DNA of 64,000 nucleotides from assembly GCA_027486845.1 (NCBI GenBank), contig JAIXOL010000024.1, positions 62,001 to 126,000 of the forward strand, given 5' to 3'. Positions 55,956 through 63,342 of this stretch are shown one piece after another. The translations under genes and the position numbers were made by a program. This DNA comes from Cytophagaceae bacterium (lineage in GTDB: Bacteria; Bacteroidota; Bacteroidia; Cytophagales; Spirosomataceae). The notes beneath the pieces were generated by a model, which searched no databases, was not told where the DNA came from, and worked only from the letters and a program-made list of their open reading frames with translations. Numbering within the stretch: position 1 is the first letter of the stretch; every line of letters starts with the position of its first letter.

Positions 55956-58172
55956 ATGGAACATATAGAAAATAATTTTATCGAAAAAGCCACATCTGGG
56001 GATTTAGGGGCTACCTCACGTCGCTCATTTATTAAAACTGGCTCACTTACGGGAGTCGGTTTGATGGTTGGGCTTAATTCTTTCGCTAAAGAAAAACATC
56101 CTAAAAAGATTTCTCATACCGACCCAAAATCGGCAGTTCTCGACCTAGAAATCAATCCTTTTATCATCATCAGCACCGATGGAAGCATTGCTTTGATTAA
56201 TCCTCGCCCCGATATGGGACAAGGCTCTACGCAAGCCGCACCTTCGTTGATTGCCGAAGAATTGGAAGTCAGTTTGGATAAAGTAAAACTCATCCAATCG
56301 GGTGGGCAAGAAAAATATGGTAGCCAACAATCGGGTGGAAGTAGCACTGTTCGTGGCTTGTGGACTTCGCTCCGCAAGGCTGGTGCAGCGGCCAAAGAAA
56401 TGCTTATCGAAACTGCCGCCAAACGCTGGAATGCCTCAATATCAGACTGTTACGCCCAAGAAGGCAAGATTTATTTGAAAAATTCTGATAAATCATTCTC
56501 TTTCGGCGAATTAGTTGATGATGCTTCAAAACTACAAGTTCCGAAAAATCCGAAACTCAAAGACCCGAAAGATTTCAAAATTTTGGGAAAATACAACAAA
56601 CGTCTTGATGTGCCTGAACGTGTTACAGGAAAAGCTGTTTACGGAATCGATATCGAAGTGCCAAACATGGTTTATGCATGTATGCAGCACTCGCCAACTA
56701 TTCACGGAAAAATCGTTTCTATTGATGATAGCGAAACGTTGAAAGTGAAAGGTGTTTTGCAGGTAATTAAAACCAAAAGACCAATGCCGCACCGTGGAGC
56801 AGATGCAGTTGCAGTAATTGCAACAAATTGGTGGGCAGCTCTCAAAGGTAGAAAAGCCTTGAAAGTTACATGGGATAACGGCGATTTAGCTAAAACCATG
56901 ACAACCGATAATTATTTTGCGGCAACTTACGAAGCTGCCAAAAAAGAAGGTATCAGATTCGAAGAAAAAGGCGATTTCAATGCGAAATTTGCTAATGCCA
57001 AGCAAAAACTGGAGTTTAATTACGAAACTCCATTTTTGGCTCATGCTCCAATCGAGCCAGAATGTGCGGTTGTGCATGTAAAAGATGATGGTACGGCCGA
57101 AGTTTGGGCACACGTACAAGGCCCAGATGGTGGCTTGGCCGATGTTTCGAGAGCATTGGGAATCAGCAAAGATAAAATCAAATTCAATGTTCCGTTGCTT
57201 GGTGGTTCGTTTGGTAGAAAAGCTTACCACGACTATTTGAACGAAACTTGTTTATTGGCAAAAGAATTGAAAAAGCCTGTAAAAATGATTTGGACGCGTG
57301 AAGATGATATTACGCAAGGGCCATATCGCCCAGGAATGCTGAGCCACATGCAGGGCTTTGTTGATAAAGGCAAAATCACTGGTTTTCATCACCACGCCAT
57401 TGGCGAATCAATTGTTGGTCAAGTATTTGGAGGTTTAGCTCCTGACGAATCTGACCCGTGGTTATCGGGTGAAATCAGCACTGAAAATAGCAAATATGAG
57501 TTTCCTGTTTCAAAAATTTCTTGGACAAACGTAAAAACTGAAATTCCTATCGTTTGGTGGCGTTCGGTTTATGCCTCAAATTTTGGTTGGGGACAAGAAT
57601 GTTTCATTGACGAATTAGCTCAGTTGGCAGGAAAAGACCCGCTACAAGCCCGTTTAGACTTAGTGAAAGATGCTCGCTACCGAAAAGTACTGGAAACAGT
57701 TTCCGAAAAAGCCAATTGGAAAGAAAAACTCGGAGCAGGACAAGGCAAAGGAATAGCCGTTTTTGCTTCGTTTGGTAGTATTTCAGCTTGTTGCATTACG
57801 GTTACAAAAGATGGAGCGGGTGTAAAAATCGACAAAGTTGTGTCGGTACTCGACTGCGGATATTATGTAAATCCTGACAACGTAAAAGCCCAAACTGAAG
57901 GAAATATTGTAATGGGTATTACAGCGGCAATCAAAGGTGGAATAACGTTTACAAATGGCGTTTGCGACCAAACCAATTTTCATCAGTACAACGTCATGCG
58001 ATTGAACGAGGCTCCAAAAATGGAAATTCATATTATTGACAGCGGCGAAAACCCTGGTGGAGTTGGCGAGCCTGGTTTACCGCCAATTGCCCCAGCACTC
58101 GGTAATGCGATTTTTGCAGCAACTGGCAAGAGAATCAGAAAATTACCTTTTGATATTGCTAATTTGGGGTAG
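55956..58172 (+). CDS. Molybdopterin-binding subunit of an IorB/xanthine dehydrogenase-type hydroxylase (Tat-exported)
   Basis: A 738-residue Mo subunit. A twin-arginine signal (SRRSFIKTG, Arg22-Arg23) predicts export of the folded enzyme, with the 2Fe-2S partner carried along. Family motifs: RPDMGQGSTQAAPSLIAEELEV, YGSQQSGGSSTVRG, the RVTGKAVYGIDIE segment, LLGGSFGRKA and the C-terminal [23 protein letters not shown]. The catalytic Glu of the family corresponds to the E in VGEPGLPP. No FAD subunit gene is present, which fits membrane or cytochrome-coupled IorAB-type enzymes. The last 255 bases occur again, at 60142-60396. Confidence 0.92.
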   Translation: MEHIENNFIEKATSGDLGATSRRSFIKTGSLTGVGLMVGLNSFAKEKHPKKISHTDPKSAVLDLEINPFIIISTDGSIALINPRPDMGQGSTQAAPSLIAEELEVSLDKVKLIQSGGQEKYGSQQSGGSSTVRGLWTSLRKAGAAAKEMLIETAAKRWNASISDCYAQEGKIYLKNSDKSFSFGELVDDASKLQVPKNPKLKDPKDFKILGKYNKRLDVPERVTGKAVYGIDIEVPNMVYACMQHSPTIHGKIVSIDDSETLKVKGVLQVIKTKRPMPHRGADAVAVIATNWWAALKGRKALKVTWDNGDLAKTMTTDNYFAATYEAAKKEGIRFEEKGDFNAKFANAKQKLEFNYETPFLAHAPIEPECAVVHVKDDGTAEVWAHVQGPDGGLADVSRALGISKDKIKFNVPLLGGSFGRKAYHDYLNETCLLAKELKKPVKMIWTREDDITQGPYRPGMLSHMQGFVDKGKITGFHHHAIGESIVGQVFGGLAPDESDPWLSGEISTENSKYEFPVSKISWTNVKTEIPIVWWRSVYASNFGWGQECFIDELAQLAGKDPLQARLDLVKDARYRKVLETVSEKANWKEKLGAGQGKGIAVFASFGSISACCITVTKDGAGVKIDKVVSVLDCGYYVNPDNVKAQTEGNIVMGITAAIKGGITFTNGVCDQTNFHQYNVMRLNEAPKMEIHIIDSGENPGGVGEPGLPPIAPALGNAIFAATGKRIRKLPFDIANLG
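57918..58172 (+). repeat. 3' end of the Mo-subunit gene, copy 1 of a 255-bp direct duplication
   Basis: This in-frame 3' end (85 codons with the stop) matches 60142-60396 without gaps and with 11 differences. Nine differences are silent or change one stop into another, and two change an amino acid (Thr to Met, Ala to Thr). Confidence 0.95.
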
Positions 58173-58195
58173 TGAAAGAATAAAATCCAATTATT

Positions 58196-58417
58196 ATGAC
58201 TATAGATATAACACCCAAAAAAGGTATTAGTTACGTAACTAATAGTGCAGGAAAAAGAACTGCTTTGATGCTTGATCTCAAAAACAAAGTCATTCGTGAA
58301 TTAGCCGAGGATTTATTAGATAACTTAGCTATCATCGAACGTCAAAATGAAACAAGTCGTCCTTTTGAAGAGATTGATAGTGAAATTTTAGCTAAAATAG
58401 CTCGTAAAAATGGCTAA
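58196..58417 (+). CDS. RelB-like antitoxin
   Basis: A 73-residue acidic protein. It opens with a short strand (SYVTNSAGKRTALMLDL) and continues as one long amphipathic helix (ELAEDLLDNLAIIERQNE), the usual antitoxin arrangement of a DNA-binding and a toxin-wrapping part. It starts 23 bases after the stop of the Mo-subunit gene and overlaps the toxin gene by eight bases, so the pair is coupled. It neutralises the RelE-type toxin and likely represses its own promoter. Typical small accessory module. Confidence 0.75.
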   Translation: MTIDITPKKGISYVTNSAGKRTALMLDLKNKVIRELAEDLLDNLAIIERQNETSRPFEEIDSEILAKIARKNG

Positions 58418-58667
58418 ATATACAATTTCTATCAAGAAAAGTGCTGAAAAAGAATTAAAAAAACTATCAGCAGAGATGTATTTGAGAGTCAAAAAGGGTA
58501 TTTTAAATCTTGCCGAAAATCCTCGTCCAAATGGTTGTAAAAAGCTAAAAGGAAAAGAGTCGTATCGAATTCGTGAAGGAAATTTTAGAATCATTTATGA
58601 AATAGAAGACGATGTTTTAATTATTATGGTTGTTAAAATCGGGCATCGCAAAGAAGTGTATGATTAA
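58410..58667 (+). CDS. RelE/ParE-family toxin
   Basis: An 85-residue basic protein with the RelE fold: KYTISIKKSAEKELKKL at the front helix, LAENPRPNGCKKLKGKESYRIREGNFRIIYEI in the middle, where GNFRIIYEI is the family core, and a terminal VVKIGHRKEVYD. RelE toxins cut mRNA on the ribosome and ParE toxins act on gyrase; the Arg/His pattern at the end (GHRKEVYD) is the RelE type. Coupled to the antitoxin by overlap. Not an intact mobile element by itself but common at integration sites. Confidence 0.88.
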   Translation: MAKYTISIKKSAEKELKKLSAEMYLRVKKGILNLAENPRPNGCKKLKGKESYRIREGNFRIIYEIEDDVLIIMVVKIGHRKEVYD

Positions 58668-58705
58668 TTTTTGAGTAACGTTTTTTGTTACCAAAATCAA
58701 TGTTA

Positions 58706-58945
58706 AGCGTCTAAGAATTATAAACTCTTAGACGCTGTTTTTTTGCCCTATGAATTTGAAATTGCTGTTTTAGAAATAGGACAATATCAATTGGCAAATT
58801 TGTGAACAGTTAAAAAGCTGATTATCAACTATTGATAACTTGGTGACTATCGTCCGAGGATTATTAAATAAATAATTTAACTTATAATAATTACTTGCGT
58901 ATAATTCGCACATTTGAAAATAAAACACAATTAGTTGCGTCTATT
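58706..58945 (+). repeat. Hairpin repeat, copy A, with about 200 bp of shared downstream sequence
   Basis: The hairpin 58706-58736 has an 11-bp stem (AGCGTCTAAGA / TCTTAGACGCT) and a nine-base loop. The sequence to about 58945 matches copy C after 62722 at roughly 70 percent identity. The hairpin with its T-run is also a good terminator of the toxin-antitoxin pair. Confidence 0.8.
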
Positions 58946-58967
58946 AACTTGTTGGTGGCTACGGCAT

Positions 58968-59108
58968 ATGAATACTAATCAAAATAAATTTGGAAAATAT
59001 GAACGCATAGGATTTAAGATAAATAATAATCTCATATTCAGAAGAAGAGGTAAAAAAATACTGAATGAAATTGAACTTAGAAGTGCTGCACTTTGTGGTC
59101 AAACATAA
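58968..59108 (+). CDS. Possible small ORF, 46 residues
   Basis: An ORF reads MNTNQNKFGKYERIGFK and ends SAALCGQT. It lies in the 600-base stretch between the toxin gene and the nuclease gene. No family likeness, promoter or signal was seen, so it may be chance or a remnant of another gene. The rest of the stretch to 59257 holds no gene I can support. Confidence 0.25.
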   Translation: MNTNQNKFGKYERIGFKINNNLIFRRRGKKILNEIELRSAALCGQT

Positions 59109-59257
59109 TATCGCTTAAATTACAAACAGGACATTTATTGGAAACTCATACAAAAGTAGTTAGAAGAGCCTCTTGAAAATTTAGGACTGAAAATGTCATG
59201 AAATATATCACTATTAAATAATTTCTTGGTGATTAATTGGTAAAAGTGAATTTATAT

Positions 59258-59265
59258 TAACTTTG
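59258..59265 (+). promoter_or_regulatory. Promoter of the Rpn nuclease gene, close to the start codon
   Basis: TAACTTTG matches TAnnTTTG; a TTGG at 59237-59240 lies 17 bases upstream as a -33 box. The ATG at 59270 starts only four bases after the element, so the message could be leaderless or nearly so. Confidence 0.5.
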
Positions 59266-59269
59266 CTTC

Positions 59270-60139
59270 ATGGAAGCATTGTACACAGACGACCAAATAT
59301 TTATTCCGATAATCTCGGATTATGGTTTTAAAGCCACTTTTGGCAATGAAGCCAATACGCTTTTCTTGCGTAAGGCTTTGCAAGCACTTATCAATTCAGA
59401 AGTACCTATAAAAGAGGTAAAATTTGACAAGAATACCTTTGAAGGTATCACACAAGATAGCAGAAGTGGGATTTTTGATTTAGCCTGTACTGACGAAAAT
59501 GATAACCATTTTATAGTAGAAATGCAGTATGGCGATGCACCGTATTTTGTTCAACGCATGAAATTTTATGCTTTGCATAAATTTAACGCAATGGTGAAAC
59601 GAGGCAAATTTGACTACGGAACGTTGACAAAAATATATTGTGTGGCTATTTTAGCGAACGACATTCTACCCTATCCACAGTTTCATTCAGTTGCGAACTT
59701 ACAAAATGAACAAGGCGAACTTATTGACAACCAAATGACGTTTATTACGGTAGAATTAGATAAATTTACCTTGCAAGAAGTTGATTGTCAAACAGATTTA
59801 CAAAAGCTGATTTATACAATGAAAACGATACATACAGTAACACAGACAACCCAGTTTCCAAAATTTTGGGACGAAGCTTGGCTCAAAGTAGCCATTGACG
59901 AACTGGACAGCCGTAAAATGACACCTGATGAAAAGGCGTCATTGGAAATTCTAATTGCGAGAAATGCTGAATCAGTAAAAGCTGAGAGTAGGAAAATTAA
60001 ACAAGCTATTGACATAAAAAACATTGAAACTGTTACAAATGCTTTAACTATGGGCTTGACAGTAGAACAGTGTGCAAAATTAGCAAATGTTTCCGAGGAC
60101 TTTGTTTTATTTGTTAAACGACAGCTTTCTACAAACTGA
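59270..60139 (+). CDS. Rpn-family PD-(D/E)XK nuclease / putative transposase
   Basis: A 289-residue protein of the Rpn (recombination-promoting nuclease, PDDEXK_2) group. The front ISDYGFKATFG motif, the nuclease core with the Asp in GIFDLACTDEN and the Glu in FIVEMQYGD, and YALHKFNAMVKRG are typical. The C-terminal quarter is helical and charged. Rpn proteins raise RecA-independent recombination in E. coli and are found at mobile sites; they are often called transposases in Bacteroidota. The stop codon lies two bases before the second copy of the Mo-subunit gene end, so the gene sits exactly at the edge of a duplicated segment. It is probably the active partner, or a marker, of the rearrangement. 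Confidence 0.88.
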   Translation: MEALYTDDQIFIPIISDYGFKATFGNEANTLFLRKALQALINSEVPIKEVKFDKNTFEGITQDSRSGIFDLACTDENDNHFIVEMQYGDAPYFVQRMKFYALHKFNAMVKRGKFDYGTLTKIYCVAILANDILPYPQFHSVANLQNEQGELIDNQMTFITVELDKFTLQEVDCQTDLQKLIYTMKTIHTVTQTTQFPKFWDEAWLKVAIDELDSRKMTPDEKASLEILIARNAESVKAESRKIKQAIDIKNIETVTNALTMGLTVEQCAKLANVSEDFVLFVKRQLSTN

Positions 60140-60141
60140 GC

Positions 60142-60396
60142 ATTACGGCGGCAATCAAAGGTGGAATAATGTTTACAAATGGTGTTTGCGACCAAACTAA
60201 TTTTCATCAATACAACGTCATGCGATTGAATGAAGCTCCAAAAATGGAAATTCATATCATCGACAGCGGCGAAAACCCTGGTGGAGTTGGCGAGCCTGGT
60301 TTACCGCCAATTGCCCCAGCACTCGGTAATACGATTTTTGCAGCAACTGGCAAGAGAATCAGAAAATTACCTTTTGATATTGCTAATTTGGGGTAA
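60142..60396 (+). pseudogene. Duplicated 3' end of the Mo-subunit gene (copy 2), no start
   Basis: This 255-base piece repeats 57918-58172 without gaps at 96 percent identity and stays in frame to a TAA stop. It lacks any start or catalytic part and begins two bases after the Rpn stop. Because most differences are at silent third positions, it looks like the end of another functional allele, not a decaying copy. Confidence 0.9.
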
Positions 60397-60419
60397 TATT
60401 TTACAAATTATAAAAACCT

Positions 60420-60469
60420 GTTACTTCTTGTAACACTAAGCGTCTAAGAATTAAAAACTCTTAGACGCT
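60420..60469 (+). repeat. 50-bp direct repeat, left copy, flanking the retron (hairpin copy B)
   Basis: Exactly identical to 62672-62721. It contains the hairpin 60439-60469 (stem AGCGTCTAAGA / TCTTAGACGCT) plus 19 upstream bases (GTTACTTCTTGTAAC, itself a small dyad). It is followed by a T-rich run and could end transcription of the upstream unit. Confidence 0.95.
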
Positions 60470-60644
60470 TTTATTTTGCCCAATCAAAAAGAGAATTTTG
60501 ATGTTGCTGTTTAACTTACCTATTACTTGGCTTTTTGCTCAACAAAATTCAGAAGTAATTATATGAGTTATAGACGCTACTAAGATAAAGGATTCGTATA
60601 TTACTAAGTATGCACTAAAAAATGAAAAACGATTTCAAATTAAA

Positions 60645-60766
60645 GAATTTGATTATATTTGTAACGAGTTTGAACTGTGAAACTGCGGTTCAGTATAATA
60701 TGAAAGGTAATTATTACACAGAAAGAGAAGTCGTACGGCTTCTCTTTTCCGTTTTAATCAATTTAT
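60645..60766 (+). ncRNA. Candidate retron msr-msd RNA
   Basis: A non-coding stretch ends four bases before the RT start codon. It has two flanking complementary segments (TTGATTA at 60649-60655 with TAATCAA at 60755-60761; AACG at 60663-60666 with CGTT at 60750-60753), which would act as the a1/a2 arms. Between them lie a stem-loop at 60671-60692 and a long stem at 60722-60747 (about 11 pairs, one G-T, loop GTAC) that fits an msd hairpin. A TATATTTG at 60654-60661 could instead be a promoter -7 element; in that case transcription begins near 60665 and the longer a1 pairing is not real. The long hairpin could also be read as a terminator-like attenuator. Structure is inferred by eye only. Confidence 0.45.
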
Positions 60767-60769
60767 AAA

Positions 60770-62467
60770 GTGGGCGGAAAAAGACAACGTAGACAACAAG
60801 GTGAAAGAATAAAAAGGGCAAATCAAAAATTGACGAAAGAACAAATCGAGATTGCTTTAAATAGTTTTTATTCAATTAAAACCCCAAAAGAGTTATGCGA
60901 ATTACTTAACATTTCGTATGATAGATTATTATCGGTATTTTTCTCTAAATATAATTCTTTTAAAATACTCAAAAAAGGAAAAGAAAGAGAAATTCAAAAA
61001 CCTGATGTTTTACTTTTGGAAGTTCAAATTAGATTGTCTTATTTTCTGAATTGTGCATATATAAATACAATAAATAGTAGAGATATTCATAATTCCTATG
61101 CTTACATACCAGCATTAAAGGAAAATACTTCAAAAAATTCGGTTAAAAATATTGTTAGTAACGCAAATAATCACACAAATAAAAAACTCGTTGCTAATCT
61201 TGATTTAGTAAATTTTTTCAATTCTATTCATAAATCAAAAATAGTAGATTTATTTAAAAATGAACCATTTAATTTCAATAATGAGTTAATTGATTTTATT
61301 GCAGAGATTGTAACAAATGATAATAGTTTACCTGTTGGTGCAGCAACTTCGCCAATATTATCAAATTTTATAATGCTTGAAATTGATGAACAATTCCAAA
61401 AAATACCAAATATTATTTATTCGAGATTTTCCGATGATTTAACCTTTTCAACAGATTTTTATTCAATTTCTGAATTTGAAAATATACTATCTTTTGTTAT
61501 TAAAATTATCGATAATAGTGGATTTGAAATTAATTATTCAAAAAAGACGATTAAAAAATCTACTCAGAAACAGATTGTTACAGGTATTATTGTAAATAAA
61601 AAAGCAAATGTTGACAGAAAATATATTAGAAATATTCGTGCAATTTTACATTCAATAACTACGATTGGTTGGTTAGAAGCTGGTGAGAAATATGTTGAGC
61701 TTAATAAAAGTAAATTTTTAAGAGCAATAAGGAACTATTTCAAAACAGAGAATAATTGGATTTTATCTGATGAAATTATTGATACTCATGTTACGTATAG
61801 TAAGGAATGGTATTTTAATAAGTCATTGAGAGCAAAAATTGAACACATAGGTTATGTTAAAGGTAAAGACGATGATATTTATAGAAACTTATTGCAAACT
61901 TATTTAAACCTAATTGAATCTAACGGGATAATGATAAGAGTTTCACCCAAATTATCTTTAATTAATGATATTGTATTTGTTACGAATGCAACTGCAAATT
62001 CAATTGTTTTTTATGCTTATTCATTTTTAAAGAATTGTGGATTAAACGATTTTGAAATAAGTGATTTAAGAAGTAAATTTTATTTCAATGGGTCTAATAA
62101 AATATCTTATGAAGAGATTTTGAGAAATTTTCAAAATCAAAGTGCTTATTTTATGAATTTATTTACATTTATGACCAATTACGATAGATTTGAAAGTTTT
62201 GTGACAGAAATTGAAAATCAAAATAGATTTCATAAAATATTCAAAAATTATGGTAACTCACTTGAATTAATAAGACAGTATAATAGAAGAATATATCATG
62301 CTAATATTGAATGTGAGTATTTAAGGAATGATTTTAACGAAGGTGACAAATATTTCAAAAATACAGGAGTTTTTTTTGAGGAAAACAAAGAAATGAAACA
62401 AAAATATTATGTCTTAAAACGTTCGTTTTTAGATGTATTAAAAATGAGAAAATGTGAAAAATGCTAA
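60770..62467 (+). CDS. Retron-type reverse transcriptase with long C-terminal extension
   Basis: A 565-residue reverse transcriptase starting at GTG. The retron-specific NAxxH motif is NANNH at 131-135, just before LVANLDLVNFFNSI, and LPVGAATSPILSNFIM is the family's template-grip region. The active site reads RFSDDLTFS (Asp222, Asp223; Phe in place of the common Tyr), and the VTG motif is at residues 270-272, followed by a helix with IRAILH. A minimal retron RT ends about residue 320. Here about 240 more residues follow, beginning near FNKSLRAKIEHIGYVKG, with no motif I can name; no DUF3800, protease, ATPase or TM segment is evident. The extension may be the effector. A candidate msr-msd RNA lies directly upstream. 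Codon use is markedly more AT-rich than its neighbours, suggesting transfer. Confidence 0.9.
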   Translation: MGGKRQRRQQGERIKRANQKLTKEQIEIALNSFYSIKTPKELCELLNISYDRLLSVFFSKYNSFKILKKGKEREIQKPDVLLLEVQIRLSYFLNCAYINTINSRDIHNSYAYIPALKENTSKNSVKNIVSNANNHTNKKLVANLDLVNFFNSIHKSKIVDLFKNEPFNFNNELIDFIAEIVTNDNSLPVGAATSPILSNFIMLEIDEQFQKIPNIIYSRFSDDLTFSTDFYSISEFENILSFVIKIIDNSGFEINYSKKTIKKSTQKQIVTGIIVNKKANVDRKYIRNIRAILHSITTIGWLEAGEKYVELNKSKFLRAIRNYFKTENNWILSDEIIDTHVTYSKEWYFNKSLRAKIEHIGYVKGKDDDIYRNLLQTYLNLIESNGIMIRVSPKLSLINDIVFVTNATANSIVFYAYSFLKNCGLNDFEISDLRSKFYFNGSNKISYEEILRNFQNQSAYFMNLFTFMTNYDRFESFVTEIENQNRFHKIFKNYGNSLELIRQYNRRIYHANIECEYLRNDFNEGDKYFKNTGVFFEENKEMKQKYYVLKRSFLDVLKMRKCEKC

Positions 62468-62671
62468 AAAAGTACATAATGTTCAATAATTACGGGCTTT
62501 TTTGTTAGGTTGAAACAGTTTAAAAAATGGTCTCACAAATTGAAACGGTAGTGCCTTGAAATCCCGCAAAATATGCATTTTGTTTTTCGTTATATGCCAT
62601 TCTGAAACCTCAATTAATTAGATTTAACTTGACGACATCTGAACAATATTTCGTAAATTATAGAAATATCC
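62468..62671. other. Intergenic stretch after the retron
   Basis: No gene supported in about 200 bases. A 26-codon open frame on the minus strand (62520-62600) reads MAYNEKQNAYFAGFQGTTV but has no support; it may be a relic. Confidence 0.3.
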
Positions 62672-62940
62672 GTTACTTCTTGTAACACTAAGCGTCTAAG
62701 AATTAAAAACTCTTAGACGCTGTTTTTTTCCTTATGAATTTGAAATGGCTGTCTAAGAAATAGGATAATATCAATTGGCAAATTGGCAAACAGCTAAATA
62801 GCTGACTATAAGCCATTTATCTTTATATAGACTTGGTGATTATTGACAGTGGAATGTGTGATAAATAAAATTTACTTGAAATAATTGCTAGCTGTAATTT
62901 ACATATTTGAAAAATTAAACGCAATAAGTTGTATCTATGT
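62672..62940 (+). repeat. 50-bp direct repeat, right copy (hairpin copy C), with about 220 bp similar to copy A
   Basis: 62672-62721 is identical to 60420-60469. From 62722 to about 62940 the sequence matches the part after copy A (58737-58945) at about 70 percent. The pieces shared with A and with B therefore meet in copy C, as if C were the ancestral form. Confidence 0.85.
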
Positions 62941-62987
62941 ACTCGTGGCATGCAACCCTAATTGTGACCAAGACCATTTGGACAGAC

Positions 62988-63342
62988 CTAGACCATCAAA
63001 TTGTACGACTGACTTGGTGGAAACAACAAATCCAACGAATTGGGATTTATCCTAACAGTTATACCTTTCTCTATGACACTTCCAGATGCTTTTCTTTCTA
63101 TCTAATGGTCGAGTCTGATGATTCCTTGTTCTAGTAAAATATCAAATTGCGACACTATCGGTTTCTTGGTATGCTCTACTTTTTTGTACTGAAAAAACTC
63201 TTTCCCATCAATAATTTTTGAATCGGCAGCAATCCAAAAAGTTTCATTATGCTTCATTTAACATTGCTGGTACAAGTTCTCATTGGGCAATTTTATTCAA
63301 CATTTTGAGCAATTCATCTGCAAACTCGTTCGATAAATAATA
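62988..63342 (-). pseudogene. C-terminal remnant of a type II restriction endonuclease (MvaI/BcnI-like), frameshifted
   Basis: Three pieces in different frames read in order on the minus strand. 63342-63285 gives a helix with FADELLKMLNKIAQ then a stop. 63257-63102 gives a 51-residue piece with FWIAADSKIIDGKEFFQYKKV and KPIVSQFDILLEQGIIRLDH. 63101-62988 gives EKGITVRINPNSLDLLFPPS and a stop. The order and the LLEQG...LDH and NSLDLLFP patterns recall the C-terminus of MvaI/BcnI-type endonucleases, but this is memory, not a search. No methyltransferase gene is visible. The remnant lies just behind the Mrr-type gene on the same strand. Confidence 0.45.

Noticed and set aside
60770-62467. Group II intron RT or DGR RT
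   Set aside because: No maturase or HNH endonuclease domain is seen, no template/variable repeat pair was found nearby, and the NAxxH and VTG motifs point to a retron.
62520-62600. Small minus-strand ORF of 26 codons after the retron
   Set aside because: Too short, no promoter or coupled gene, and no recognised likeness.
62937-63134. 65-codon open frame on the plus strand after repeat copy C
   Set aside because: It overlaps the minus-strand endonuclease remnant, which reads as a better protein, and has no family likeness.
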